Assembly: GCA_964436235.1 (NCBI GenBank)
Contig: CAYTCW010000035.1
Coordinates: 1-35,896 of the forward strand
Direction of reading: 5' to 3'
DNA from: UBA9980 sp964436235
Lineage (GTDB): Bacteria; Muiribacteriota; UBA9980
DNA length: 35,896 nt
The notes under the pieces are model-generated. The model was not told the origin of the DNA and did no database searches. It saw only the letters and a list, made by a program, of their open reading frames with translations. The translations under genes and the position numbers were made by a program. Each line of letters opens with the position of its first letter. Position 1 is the stretch's first letter. Positions 15,350 through 24,087 of the stretch are shown here, piece after piece.

Positions 15350-17140
15350 ATTACTGATTTTACTAAAAAAAACCTTCTTATAGTCGAAGACGATATTATA
15401 ACCGCTACCATGAAAAAAAGGCAGCTTGAAATGGAGGGCTATTGCGTCATACATTCATCGAGCGGCGAATCTGCGAGCGATATTATACGCTCAAATAAAG
15501 AACCGGTAGATCTTATTCTTATGGATATAGACCTCGGAGCGGGCTGCGATGGAATTGAAACGGCGAAAGAGATTTTAAAATACCGTGATATTCCGATTAT
15601 TTTTATTTCATCTCACTCAGAAAGAGAAATTATAGAAAAAACCGAAAAAATAATGTCTTACGGTTTTATCGTAAAAAATTCGGGCATCAGCGTTATTAAC
15701 GCTTCTATAAAAATGGCTTTTAAACTTTTTGAAGCGCGCCAGAAAATAATAATACATGAAAGAGCGCTTGCCGCCGAAAAAGCCTCTAATATGCTTAACG
15801 CCTATAATAGAAACCTTATCGAATCAAGTCTCGATCCTTTTATAACCATAGGCCCCGACGGTATAATCACCGATGTAAATAAAGCCGCCGAAAGCGTTTT
15901 TGAATTAAGCCGGAGCGAACTCATCGGCACTGATTTATCAGGATATTTTATTGAAGCGGAAAAAGTAAAAGAAGTAAATCGGGCGGCTTTTAAAAACGGC
16001 AGCGCGAGCGGTTATACATTTGATATTAAAAACCGGAGCGGTCGCATTATAACGGTGCTTTACAACGCTTCGGTTTACAGGGACGAGGCGGGAAAGATAA
16101 TAGGTTTATTTGCCGCGGCGCGTGATATTACCGAACGCAAAAAAGCCGAAGAAGCCCTCATAAAAGCCGAGCAGAGAACTAACGCTTTATATAATATATT
16201 CAGGGCGCCGAATATTTCAGAAAATGAAATTATCGGCATGGCCAACGAGCATATAATTAAATTAACCGGCAGTGAGCTGGCTTTTATAGGGCTTATCGAT
16301 GAAGACGAAAAAATTATGCACGCCCATTTATGGTCGCAAAAAGCTATGCAGGAGTGCACTATCGATAAAAAGCCGGTAAGATTTCCGATCGAAAGCGCGG
16401 GAATATGGGCCGAACCGATAAGGCAGAAAAAAGTCGTAATAATCAATGATTATTTAAATGAAGGCGCCGCTTTGAAAAAAGGTTTGCCTGAAGGCCATAT
16501 AGCAATTAAAAGGTTTCTGGGCGTGCCTGTAATGCGCGGCGGCCGCGTCGTGATGATAGCGGCTGTGGCTAATAAAAATAATAATTACGCCGAAGATGAT
16601 ATCGACCATATCAGCCTGTTTTTAGAAGGCGTTCTTGAAAGAATAAATATGCTTATCGCCTCTGAAAAAATTAGAAATTTACTCAGTGAAAAAGAACTTA
16701 TTCTTAAAGAAGTGCATCACCGCCTGAAAAATAATATGAATTCAGTATATAATATGCTTGCTCTCGAATATTATAACATAGATGATCCCGTTGCAAAAAA
16801 TGTACTTCAGGATTCGGCCGGCCGGGTTAAAAGCATGATGGTCTTATACGACAAGTTATATCGTTCAACGGATGAAAGAGCTATATCCATCAAAGAATAT
16901 CTTCCGCCTTTAATAGATGAAATAACCGGCGTTTTTATNNNNNNNNNNNNNNNNNNNNNNNNNNNNNNNNNNNNNNNNNNNNNNNNNNNNNNNNNNNNNN
17001 NNNNNNNNNNNNNNNNNNNNNNNNNNNNNNNNNNNNNNTTCGGTATGCAGCTTATTAAAATAATGACAAAACAGATGAACGCGTCCGTAAATATTCAAAG
17101 AGATAACGGAACGAAGTTTATTATAGAATTAGCGGCGTGA
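15350..17140 (+). CDS. Receiver-PAS-GAF-histidine kinase (HisKA_2 type), ATT start, gapped
   Basis: A soluble signalling protein of about 596 codons as given. Order: receiver domain (about 8-125; acidic residues E13, D14, D15, phospho-acceptor D59, Lys in Phe-Ile-Val-Lys-Asn), coiled linker, PAS (about 150-260), GAF (about 270-430), then a HisKA_2 dimerisation/phosphoacceptor helix with Glu-Val-His-His-Arg-Leu-Lys-Asn-Asn. The ATPase domain is mostly lost in the 100-N gap, and its last strand and helix (Phe-Gly-Met-Gln-Leu-Ile-Lys) resume before the end. The first ATG (15410) would delete the first receiver strand and its acidic pocket. GGGAGG at 15335-15340 is followed by an in-frame TAG (15341) and then only ATT at 15350 as a plausible start, so I use ATT. 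No membrane segment; it must sense a cytoplasmic signal or be phosphorylated by another kinase. Its stop is followed at once by a duplicated leader sequence. Confidence 0.88.
   Translation: MTDFTKKNLLIVEDDIITATMKKRQLEMEGYCVIHSSSGESASDIIRSNKEPVDLILMDIDLGAGCDGIETAKEILKYRDIPIIFISSHSEREIIEKTEKIMSYGFIVKNSGISVINASIKMAFKLFEARQKIIIHERALAAEKASNMLNAYNRNLIESSLDPFITIGPDGIITDVNKAAESVFELSRSELIGTDLSGYFIEAEKVKEVNRAAFKNGSASGYTFDIKNRSGRIITVLYNASVYRDEAGKIIGLFAAARDITERKKAEEALIKAEQRTNALYNIFRAPNISENEIIGMANEHIIKLTGSELAFIGLIDEDEKIMHAHLWSQKAMQECTIDKKPVRFPIESAGIWAEPIRQKKVVIINDYLNEGAALKKGLPEGHIAIKRFLGVPVMRGGRVVMIAAVANKNNNYAEDDIDHISLFLEGVLERINMLIASEKIRNLLSEKELILKEVHHRLKNNMNSVYNMLALEYYNIDDPVAKNVLQDSAGRVKSMMVLYDKLYRSTDERAISIKEYLPPLIDEITGVFXXXXXXXXXXXXXXXXXXXXXXXXXXXXXXXXXXFGMQLIKIMTKQMNASVNIQRDNGTKFIIELAA
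16939..17038. other. Assembly gap (100 N) in the hybrid kinase
   Basis: A run of exactly 100 unknown bases where the ATP-binding domain should be. A complete domain needs more sequence than 100 bases, so the length is a placeholder. Confidence 0.95.
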
Positions 17141-17150
17141 TTAGAATTTA

Positions 17151-17188
17151 TATTCATAACTTAACTATGTAATAAAGGTCAATTAAAA
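17151..17188 (+). repeat. 38-bp direct repeat, left copy
   Basis: Bases 17151-17188 are identical to 22881-22918. The similarity extends left to TTAGAAT (17141-17147 and 22868-22874), with a 3-nt length difference and one mismatch. In the right copy the sequence is the 5' leader and ribosome-binding region (AAAGG) of the PAS-LuxR gene. Here the same leader follows the kinase stop but leads into no reading frame. Confidence 0.9.
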
Positions 17189-17233
17189 GTTATAATTATT
17201 AAATACCGCCTTTTAAGAGTAAAATAAAGTGTT

Positions 17234-20200
17234 TTATTTAAATTTGATTTTTTGTATTCTGAATATAGCTCTTGCTTTTGGCGGTTTATCATATTTTCGG
17301 GGCGTTTTTCCGCAATAGGCGCCAGTAATAGAGTAAAGAGCTTCGATGGCGGCGGCTCTTAACATGGCGGCTTTTCCCGCTTCAAATTGAGTTTTAATTA
17401 TAAAAGGTTCAGGTCTGTCATACTGATCGTAAAAATATTTCATAAAACTCATTGCGTATGAATCGTTTTTATCGAGTATTTCGCGGATTGCCGTTTCGGC
17501 TTTTATGTATTTTATGTCTCCTAAGGCGGAAATAGCCATAGCGCATAATCTGGCGTCCGGCGATTTTAAAAGTTCCATAAAAGCTTCACATGCCTCTTTC
17601 GATGAGCACTCGCGTAAAAATTCGACCAGATCGGCCGCGAGCGGAGAATTTTTACGGCACATTTCAGCGGCCAGAATTTTCATCGGTCCCGGGCCATGCG
17701 CTAAGATTTCATCTGTAGCGTTTCTTGCGAAGCAGTAATAAGCTTTGAGATTATCCGAGACGGGAGTCCATTTAAATTTTTCCAGCGCCTCCGCTGCAGA
17801 TGTTCTTATGCACCGGTTATCGTTAGACAGAAAATTTTCGAGCGTTGTAAGGCAGATTGAAAAAACTTCGTCATCGATTGCTGCTATCGCCGCCTGCGCG
17901 GCCGGTAAATCGTGTTCATCGAGCATTGCTGCAGCGGCTTTGCCGCCTCTTCCGGCAAGAAAAACAAGCGCGGCAAGGCGTACTGAAGCGTCGCTGTCTT
18001 TGCTGGCTATTTTTTTTAATTCAGCTAAACCGGCTTCGTCCGTGCCGCCTGAAATTGAGGTAAGGGCAAAGCGCCTGATTTCGGAGTCTTTATCTGAAAC
18101 GGCCTGTCTGAGAGCTTTTATGGCGGCCGGATGAATGATTTTTGAAAGGAATTCGGCTTGCAGCCGCTTCTGGCTGTTATCGGTTTCTTCTTTGAATTTT
18201 TTGGCTATTGCTTCTATTTCCAGACTTCCGTAGTTATTAAGAAGCGCTTTAAATGCGGTCGGGCGATCCGACCATGAGTAGCTTTTAATGACAATGTCTA
18301 AAAGATGTTTTCTTGCCCTGCCGCATTTGACAAAGCCTAAGGCTTCTAACGCCAGTTTAGCTTTTCTAATTTCACCGTCCATTCTGGATTCTTCGATAAG
18401 AACGTCTGCGGCGGTTTCCGCTTCGATCTTCGATAGAGCGTCCATATCCTGAAGGGCGAATCGATATCTTGTTTCTTCGGCCGGAGTGCGGGGGCTCCAA
18501 TTAAGTTTATCTAATGTTTTTGCAGCCAGAACACGCGTTTCAAAAGAGTGCGAACGCAGTTTTGTCGCCAGAAGTTCGATAGCGGCCGTATCCTCATCGG
18601 CAGGCAATTCGTTCTGCGCTTCGATAATGCCGTTTTCCGGTTTTTTTTTGAAGGCCGCTTCGTCAGTTTCTAAGTCAATTATCAGCTGTTTTTCGTTAAT
18701 AGCGTTACTAAGTTTTCGCGCCGCGTCTGAATCGCCGTTTTTAATCGTATCCTGAATTTTTTTAAAGACGGTTTTAGAAATTTCGGATCCGCTGATGCGT
18801 ATAAGCGCGATGCCAGCGGCGGCGGCGGCTTCTTCGTCCTCATCGCCGAGCGCTTTAATAAGCGGTTCTACGGCGCGTGAATCGCCGGTGTTAGCCAGCG
18901 CTATAGCGGCGTATTCCCTTATGCGCCAGTATTGATGGTCGAGCAGTTTTATAAGAAGTTCGACCTGCGAGGTCCCTTTTATTTTTCCGAGCGCTTCCAG
19001 GGCATATTCCTGCATTCCGCTTTCTTCGTCCTGAGCGTATATTGAAAGAGCGTTTACTGCCTCAGAATCTTCCATTTTACCTAATGTTTCTATCATTTCA
19101 ATTCTTGTGGAAAAATCGCCGGAAAAAATAGCGGCCGCTATTTTTTTTGCCGCGCCGGCGGGCGGCGGTTTTATTTCTCCGAGGCACCAGGCCGCTTTTT
19201 TTCTTAACGGCGAATATTCGTCGGATATTTCAGCGATATAAAATCTGCCGGCGGCAGGCGGTGCGTCTTGAAGACTTTTATAATCCCTGGCGGCAAGCAT
19301 TCGTGCCGCCTCTTCGATTTCTGTCCGTGGTTTCCATCCTATTTTATTGAGTATATACAACGCCGTTTCGTCTAAATTATCATTGCCGCAAAAAAGAAAT
19401 GGCACTAAGCGGCCTGGAAGTCTGCCGGCAAAATTTTTGATTAAAATTTTAACGGATGAATCATTACAATATCTACCTTCGATAATGGCTTTTTCGAGAA
19501 GAATTTCAAAATTATCTGACGCTGCTGATACAGGGAGCCGCTCTTTTTCATCGTCGCCGGGCGGTAAAATCAATCGAGGTAAGGGTTTTTTGTGTGCTGC
19601 CGGTTTAGCGGCGCTAACCGGAGTCTTATTTATAGGAGAATTTGAAATATTAACCTGCTTTGTTTTTTCTTCAAATATATATGTAATTCCTCTCTTTTTA
19701 AGCTCATCTATAGCTAATGATCTTATAGAATTACTTTCATCAGCGGCTAAATTTTTAAGGGCGGCGTTTGCGCTGTCGTTATTGAATTTAGATGATACGC
19801 CCCAGACCGACCAGTTGCTGATTTTGCCTTTATTCGAGGCTGTTACGGCAGCTTCGACGGCGCGTTCGTCGCCTATGCGCGCAAGTGAATTTATGGCATC
19901 CGATATTAAATTATCATCGCTTAAGCATTTAATAAGCGCTTCTGCGGCGGAAGCGTCTTTGAAAAGCCCGAGAGCGCGGACGGCTTCTAATTTTAAAAAA
20001 TTATCGTTACTCGTTCCGGTTATGTTTATAAAGGCCGTCAACGCAATTTTTTCCTGCATAGATACAAGAGCATGGATTATCAAACTTTTTTTTGCTTTCG
20101 TATCGGCATTTTTAAGTTCTTTTATAAGTATTTCGCAATATCTGCGAGAATTAGCGCGAAGAGCTTCTTTATTTTTCGCGGCTATATCGTAATAAACTTC

Positions 20201-22693
20201 CTGCGTATCGGTTTCCGGCTTCCATCCGGATTCGTTAAGTATTTTAGCGATTCTTCGTCTATTAAACTCTCCAGCGGAAAGAAGCTGTACCATTGCCTTT
20301 TTTATTGAATCGTTTTTTACCGGGCCGTCAAAACCATTTATAATATCAAATATGCGTGATTCGTCTCCTGAGTGAAGTTCGTTTAAAATATATCCGATTG
20401 AACCTGGATCTGAAGCTATAAATTCAGCGAGTTTTTTTCTGACGTCATATATTTTATTATGGTTTTTAAAATCTTTTTTATTAATTAATTCGCGGATTGG
20501 TTTTATCACTGAATTGTTACCGGATTCGAGCATTACCATAGCCGCACAATATTTCAGATCATTATGATTGCCTGAAACCAGATAATCGGTATAAGCGCGA
20601 AGTATTCTTTCGTCTTTGAGCCCGTTCATCGCCGTTAAAGCCGATTGGGCAACTTTTTCATCATCGTCATAGAGCAGTTTTATAAGAATGTCAACGGAGA
20701 CTGTATCGTTCATATATTTCATTGCTGACACGGCGAAGGGCCTGAGGCTTGGCATACCCAGCATTGCTTCTTTATGGATATGCGCGCGGGCGTCGCCGTT
20801 AAGACGCGAACATACAAAATAATTGCCCGATGCTATGTAGTATATGGCGGTCTGTCTTTCGTCGGACGGCTGCCAGCCTATTCGTTCGAGCGTTTTAGCC
20901 GACACGGTTCTTGCAGTGCCGTTAGCGGCTGAAAGCGTTTTAACTAAAAGGGAGATTGATACGGTATCATCGAGTTTTACCGTTTTTTCAAGAGCCGCTC
21001 CAACGCTTAATTTGTTTTCAGTTGACATGAAGTAATTATCATTATTAAACCCGGTTTTTAAAAGATCTATTAGTTCAGCGGTGTGCGGTCTGCCGCCATG
21101 AGTCGCTAAGTATTCGACGGCCGCTTTTTGTATTTGTCTTTCGTTATTTATAAGGAATTTATCGATATATTCCTGCCCGCCGTTCGTATCTAATTCGAGA
21201 AGCGCTGCTGCCGCTAATCCTCGGGCCCGGTCATCAGAGTCGTTTTGAAAGATAGTTTCGAGTTTTTCGCGCGCGGCGGCATATTTGATTTTTCCGAGAG
21301 AGGTTATGCAAATATATTTAGTAGTTTTATCGCCGTAATCGAGAAGTTCCATTAAACAGGCGCCGGATGAGGTTTTCATTCCCGAAAGTATTTGTAAACC
21401 CGTATTTAATTTAATTTTTTTGTTTTTAATGTGCGCCAGAATTTTTGCGGCGACCGCCGGATCGTCAAAAGATGACGCCGCGTTTTCTAATTCAGCGGCA
21501 ATAGGAGAATGCCAGCCGTCGCAAATTGCTTCTATAACCGCATCGGCTGCTTCAGGAGTCTTTATATTTTTAAGAATTTCGACGGCTTCAGATCTTAAGG
21601 AATTAGAGTTAGGTTTTTTGAGTATGTTTCTGCAAACTTCTACGCGTAGATTCGCGCCCATTTTATAGCATGCGCTGACCGCCGCCAGACGGACGGCGGG
21701 GTCGTCGTCATTAAGCGCCGCTTTTTTGAATATATCGACGCATGAAGTATCATGGTTTGATAGAAGTTTTATCGCGCATAATCTTACGGGCGGATTCGAA
21801 TCAAACGCCATTTTTATAGCCAGCTCAACAGCCTGAGTGTCTTTTTCTTCAAACATAGCTTCTAATAGAGAAGTTTTAAGTTTCGAGTCGTTCGTTTCTT
21901 TAAGCGTTTTGTGTATGAAATGTGATTTATGTTCAGCAGGTTGAAATGTATTATTAAAAGCCGGATGTATATAGAATTCGTTTCCGGGATTGTTATTAGC
22001 TGAGATATTTGAATTATTTTCGGCTGCCGTTGAAATATTTTTGAGCGCGGCTTCCGCGGCGGATATAACCATTATGTAATTGTCATTTTTTCTTTCTAAA
22101 ATTTTTTTAACGGCTTTTTCGGCTTTTATGGCGCCAAGCGCTTCTATGGCGGCGCTGCGGACATATGGATCTTCATCGTCCGCGGCTTCGATAAGATCGT
22201 CAACGGCGGATTGTTCTTTTAAAATGCCGAGCTGACGGGCTGCTTCTTCTCGCATATCTTCTCCGGTGATGCAGGTGCCGGCGTTTTCGGCTGTAATTTT
22301 TACTGAATTTTTATCAGGCTTATATTTTAGAGCTGATTTTAATATCGCAATAGCGTCGTGCGATTTGGATATTTTAACTATAGCCGAAAGCGTGGCTTTG
22401 TTCGCCGTTACTTTATCGCCTATGTAACTACCTTTAGTATCGTTATTCATTGCTTTGAGAAAAGGTAGAGCAGCGGAGGCTTTTGCGCCCATTTCAGCGA
22501 GAGCGTTAACGGCTTCTAATCTTATGCTTACATTTTCTGAATAAAGCCGTTCGATATGCTTGACTATTTCTAACGGAGCGTCTTGCGGTACTGTTTCTAA
22601 AGGTATTGAAGGCGCCGCGGCCGCCTGCAGTATTGCCGTTATACAAAAATAAGCGGACAGTGATAGAAATGAAAATACCGATATTTTTTTCAT
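17234..22693 (-). CDS. Giant exported HEAT-repeat protein (1819 aa)
   Basis: A very long protein made almost wholly of PBS-lyase-type HEAT repeats: helix pairs of about 30 residues with recurring Ala-x-x-Ala-Leu-Gly-x-Ile-x-Asp-x-Arg-Ala-Val. The N-terminus is a classic signal peptide (Met-Lys-Lys, hydrophobic core, Ala-rich end near residue 27), so it should work outside the inner membrane, probably as a protein-binding scaffold. An Asn-rich linker (about 222-245) and a Pro/Lys-rich linker (about 1020-1060) divide the solenoid. Five Trp-x-Pro modules recur at W607, W824, W1120, W1399 and W1642, each followed by an acidic/polar stretch and often Tyr-x-x-Ala. No enzyme domain is recognised. 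The ATG has a GGAG site 8 nt upstream and a predicted extended -10 promoter at 22775-22783. It is convergent with the kinase, divergent from the PAS-LuxR gene, and flanked by a 38-bp direct repeat. Confidence 0.9.
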   Translation of the reverse strand: MKKISVFSFLSLSAYFCITAILQAAAAPSIPLETVPQDAPLEIVKHIERLYSENVSIRLEAVNALAEMGAKASAALPFLKAMNNDTKGSYIGDKVTANKATLSAIVKISKSHDAIAILKSALKYKPDKNSVKITAENAGTCITGEDMREEAARQLGILKEQSAVDDLIEAADDEDPYVRSAAIEALGAIKAEKAVKKILERKNDNYIMVISAAEAALKNISTAAENNSNISANNNPGNEFYIHPAFNNTFQPAEHKSHFIHKTLKETNDSKLKTSLLEAMFEEKDTQAVELAIKMAFDSNPPVRLCAIKLLSNHDTSCVDIFKKAALNDDDPAVRLAAVSACYKMGANLRVEVCRNILKKPNSNSLRSEAVEILKNIKTPEAADAVIEAICDGWHSPIAAELENAASSFDDPAVAAKILAHIKNKKIKLNTGLQILSGMKTSSGACLMELLDYGDKTTKYICITSLGKIKYAAAREKLETIFQNDSDDRARGLAAAALLELDTNGGQEYIDKFLINNERQIQKAAVEYLATHGGRPHTAELIDLLKTGFNNDNYFMSTENKLSVGAALEKTVKLDDTVSISLLVKTLSAANGTARTVSAKTLERIGWQPSDERQTAIYYIASGNYFVCSRLNGDARAHIHKEAMLGMPSLRPFAVSAMKYMNDTVSVDILIKLLYDDDEKVAQSALTAMNGLKDERILRAYTDYLVSGNHNDLKYCAAMVMLESGNNSVIKPIRELINKKDFKNHNKIYDVRKKLAEFIASDPGSIGYILNELHSGDESRIFDIINGFDGPVKNDSIKKAMVQLLSAGEFNRRRIAKILNESGWKPETDTQEVYYDIAAKNKEALRANSRRYCEILIKELKNADTKAKKSLIIHALVSMQEKIALTAFINITGTSNDNFLKLEAVRALGLFKDASAAEALIKCLSDDNLISDAINSLARIGDERAVEAAVTASNKGKISNWSVWGVSSKFNNDSANAALKNLAADESNSIRSLAIDELKKRGITYIFEEKTKQVNISNSPINKTPVSAAKPAAHKKPLPRLILPPGDDEKERLPVSAASDNFEILLEKAIIEGRYCNDSSVKILIKNFAGRLPGRLVPFLFCGNDNLDETALYILNKIGWKPRTEIEEAARMLAARDYKSLQDAPPAAGRFYIAEISDEYSPLRKKAAWCLGEIKPPPAGAAKKIAAAIFSGDFSTRIEMIETLGKMEDSEAVNALSIYAQDEESGMQEYALEALGKIKGTSQVELLIKLLDHQYWRIREYAAIALANTGDSRAVEPLIKALGDEDEEAAAAAGIALIRISGSEISKTVFKKIQDTIKNGDSDAARKLSNAINEKQLIIDLETDEAAFKKKPENGIIEAQNELPADEDTAAIELLATKLRSHSFETRVLAAKTLDKLNWSPRTPAEETRYRFALQDMDALSKIEAETAADVLIEESRMDGEIRKAKLALEALGFVKCGRARKHLLDIVIKSYSWSDRPTAFKALLNNYGSLEIEAIAKKFKEETDNSQKRLQAEFLSKIIHPAAIKALRQAVSDKDSEIRRFALTSISGGTDEAGLAELKKIASKDSDASVRLAALVFLAGRGGKAAAAMLDEHDLPAAQAAIAAIDDEVFSICLTTLENFLSNDNRCIRTSAAEALEKFKWTPVSDNLKAYYCFARNATDEILAHGPGPMKILAAEMCRKNSPLAADLVEFLRECSSKEACEAFMELLKSPDARLCAMAISALGDIKYIKAETAIREILDKNDSYAMSFMKYFYDQYDRPEPFIIKTQFEAGKAAMLRAAAIEALYSITGAYCGKTPRKYDKPPKARAIFRIQKIKFK

Positions 22694-22774
22694 ATTTTAC
22701 TCCGATTTTCAAAATAAAATAAAAATTTTAATAACTTTTAAGTATAGTAATTATAGTGTTATTGATATATTTAA

Positions 22775-22783
22775 ATTATAACA
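22775..22783 (-). promoter_or_regulatory. Predicted extended -10 promoter for the HEAT gene
   Basis: On the minus strand the sequence reads TGT-TATAAT, an extended -10 element. The -35 region (TTCATT, 17 bp upstream) is poor. The start point would be near 22768, with a leader of about 75 nt. Confidence 0.35.
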
Positions 22784-22845
22784 TATAAATTAAGACTAAT
22801 GAAATAAAATATCTTAGTTTTAGTTTAAATCGAATATTATATAGT

Positions 22846-22874
22846 TTGACTTTTTATATATTTTTAGTTAGAAT
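22846..22874 (+). promoter_or_regulatory. Predicted promoter of the PAS-LuxR gene
   Basis: TTGACT (22846-22851) and TAGAAT (22869-22874) are spaced by 17 bp. The predicted start (about 22881) falls exactly at the left edge of the exact 38-bp repeat, so the repeat corresponds to the mRNA leader. Confidence 0.55.
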
Positions 22875-22880
22875 AATTTG

Positions 22881-22918
22881 TATTCATAACTTAACTATGT
22901 AATAAAGGTCAATTAAAA
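22881..22918 (+). repeat. 38-bp direct repeat, right copy
   Basis: Identical to 17151-17188 and in the same orientation, 5730 bp apart. It spans the leader of the PAS-LuxR gene from about +1 to the A of its ATG, including the AAAGG ribosome-binding site. Confidence 0.9.
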
Positions 22919-23844
22919 TGCCGGTAAAAACATCGGGTAATAAAAACAGCGATTTTCAATTTAAAAATCAGCTGAAAAAAAATGAAGAGCGCTATCGTAT
23001 AGTAGCTGATTTTACTTACGACTGGGAATTCTGGATATCTGCGGAGGGCAAAATGCTTTATGTTTCGCCTTCCTGCGAGCGTATAACCGGCTATAAGCCG
23101 GAAGAATTTTTAAAAGATAGTTTATTATTCGAAAAAATAATACATCCGCAAGATAAAAAAAACGTTACGGACAACATTAAAAAGCTGTTTAATAAAAACA
23201 CTATAATAGCGCTTGATTTCAGAATAATACGCCCTGACGGCGAAATACGATGGATCGGCCATATAAGCCAGCCGGTTTACGGCAATGACAAAAAACCCTT
23301 AGGCCACCGTGCGAGTAACCGTGATATTACCGAAAATAAAAAAATTGAAAACCGGCTTAAAGAATCGCAAGCTAAACTTCATGAGCAAAATATTGCGCTC
23401 GAGCAGAAAAATATAGCGCTTAAAGAAATGGTCGATCAGATCGAATTTGAAAGAAGGCGCATCAAAAAAAATATATCGGTCAATATAGATAAACTTGTAG
23501 TTCCCATAGTTAACCGCATTAAAAGTTTAGCTAAGGATGAAATGCAGAAAAAATATGCCGATATACTCGAAAAAACCATAATCGAGATATATTCATCTTT
23601 TGGAAGTAAAATAGCCGGCATCAATTTAAAACTTACGATGAAAGAAGTGGAGATATGTAATCTCATCAAAAACGGCCTTTCAAGCAAAGAAATTTCGGAT
23701 ATGCTCAATTTATCGTTAAGAACGATAGAAACTCATAGAAAGAATATCCGTAAAAAATTCAATATATTAAATTCAAATATAAACCTTTCTAATTTTTTAC
23801 ACAACTACCAATTCTCTTCCGACACAAATTTAAATCAAAATTAA
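22918..23844 (+). CDS. PAS-domain LuxR-type transcriptional regulator
   Basis: 308 residues. A PAS domain with a PAC tail (about 20-140) shows Tyr-Val-Ser-Pro-Ser-Cys-Glu-Arg-Ile-Thr-Gly-Tyr and ends Arg-Asp-Ile-Thr-Glu-Asn-Lys. A coiled-coil linker follows (about 140-190). A C-terminal LuxR/GerE helix-turn-helix (about 238-290) reads Leu-Thr-Met-Lys-Glu-Val-Glu-Ile, then Gly-Leu-Ser-Ser-Lys-Glu-Ile-Ser and Arg-Thr-Ile-Glu-Thr-His-Arg-Lys-Asn-Ile. The start has AAAGG 8 nt upstream. There is no receiver domain, so it probably responds to a ligand or redox state through PAS, or to another protein. It has no signal peptide or membrane segment. Its leader is duplicated after the kinase gene 5.7 kb upstream, hinting that the two were once neighbours. 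The target genes are unknown. Confidence 0.88.
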   Translation: MPVKTSGNKNSDFQFKNQLKKNEERYRIVADFTYDWEFWISAEGKMLYVSPSCERITGYKPEEFLKDSLLFEKIIHPQDKKNVTDNIKKLFNKNTIIALDFRIIRPDGEIRWIGHISQPVYGNDKKPLGHRASNRDITENKKIENRLKESQAKLHEQNIALEQKNIALKEMVDQIEFERRRIKKNISVNIDKLVVPIVNRIKSLAKDEMQKKYADILEKTIIEIYSSFGSKIAGINLKLTMKEVEICNLIKNGLSSKEISDMLNLSLRTIETHRKNIRKKFNILNSNINLSNFLHNYQFSSDTNLNQN

Positions 23845-23936
23845 GCGCCGCGCGCCGTCTGCTTAATCCAATAAAATAAGCCCTTTTTACTCATATTTAT
23901 TAAAATTTAATAAAAATTTTTAACGCTTTAAAACGA

Positions 23937-23965
23937 TTGTTGGGTATTTTTAATACCCATTTAAT
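23937..23965 (+). promoter_or_regulatory. Possible chemosensory operon promoter with dyad in the spacer
   Basis: TTGTTG (23937-23942) and TTTAAT (23960-23965) are 17 bp apart. The dyad TGGGTATT (23941-23948) - TTT - AATACCCA (23952-23959) fills the spacer, an operator-like place. Neither hexamer is strong, and cheA begins 122 bp downstream, so this is tentative. The rest of 23845-24087 shows only AT-rich sequence. Confidence 0.35.
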
Positions 23966-24087
23966 ACCGTGTTAAACCGTATTAAGATTCGCTTATCCGT
24001 ATTGTATTTTGGGTAATTAATTGTTAAAATTAAATCAGGATTAATTCAGTCGGCTGAAATACGCGTTTGCGGGAAAGGAATTATTTT

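Noticed and set aside
17505..20308. Several long plus-strand reading frames (for example 19347-20192, 281 codons) opposite the HEAT gene
   Set aside because: They lie antisense to a gene with clear repeat structure, signal peptide and ribosome-binding site. Long antisense frames are expected opposite Ala-rich repeat coding sequence.
17189..22880. Transposon-type terminal inverted repeats at the ends of the block between the 38-bp repeats
   Set aside because: Only AT-rich partial matches (AATTATT) are seen at the two ends, and no transposase or integrase is encoded, so I do not call an insertion sequence.
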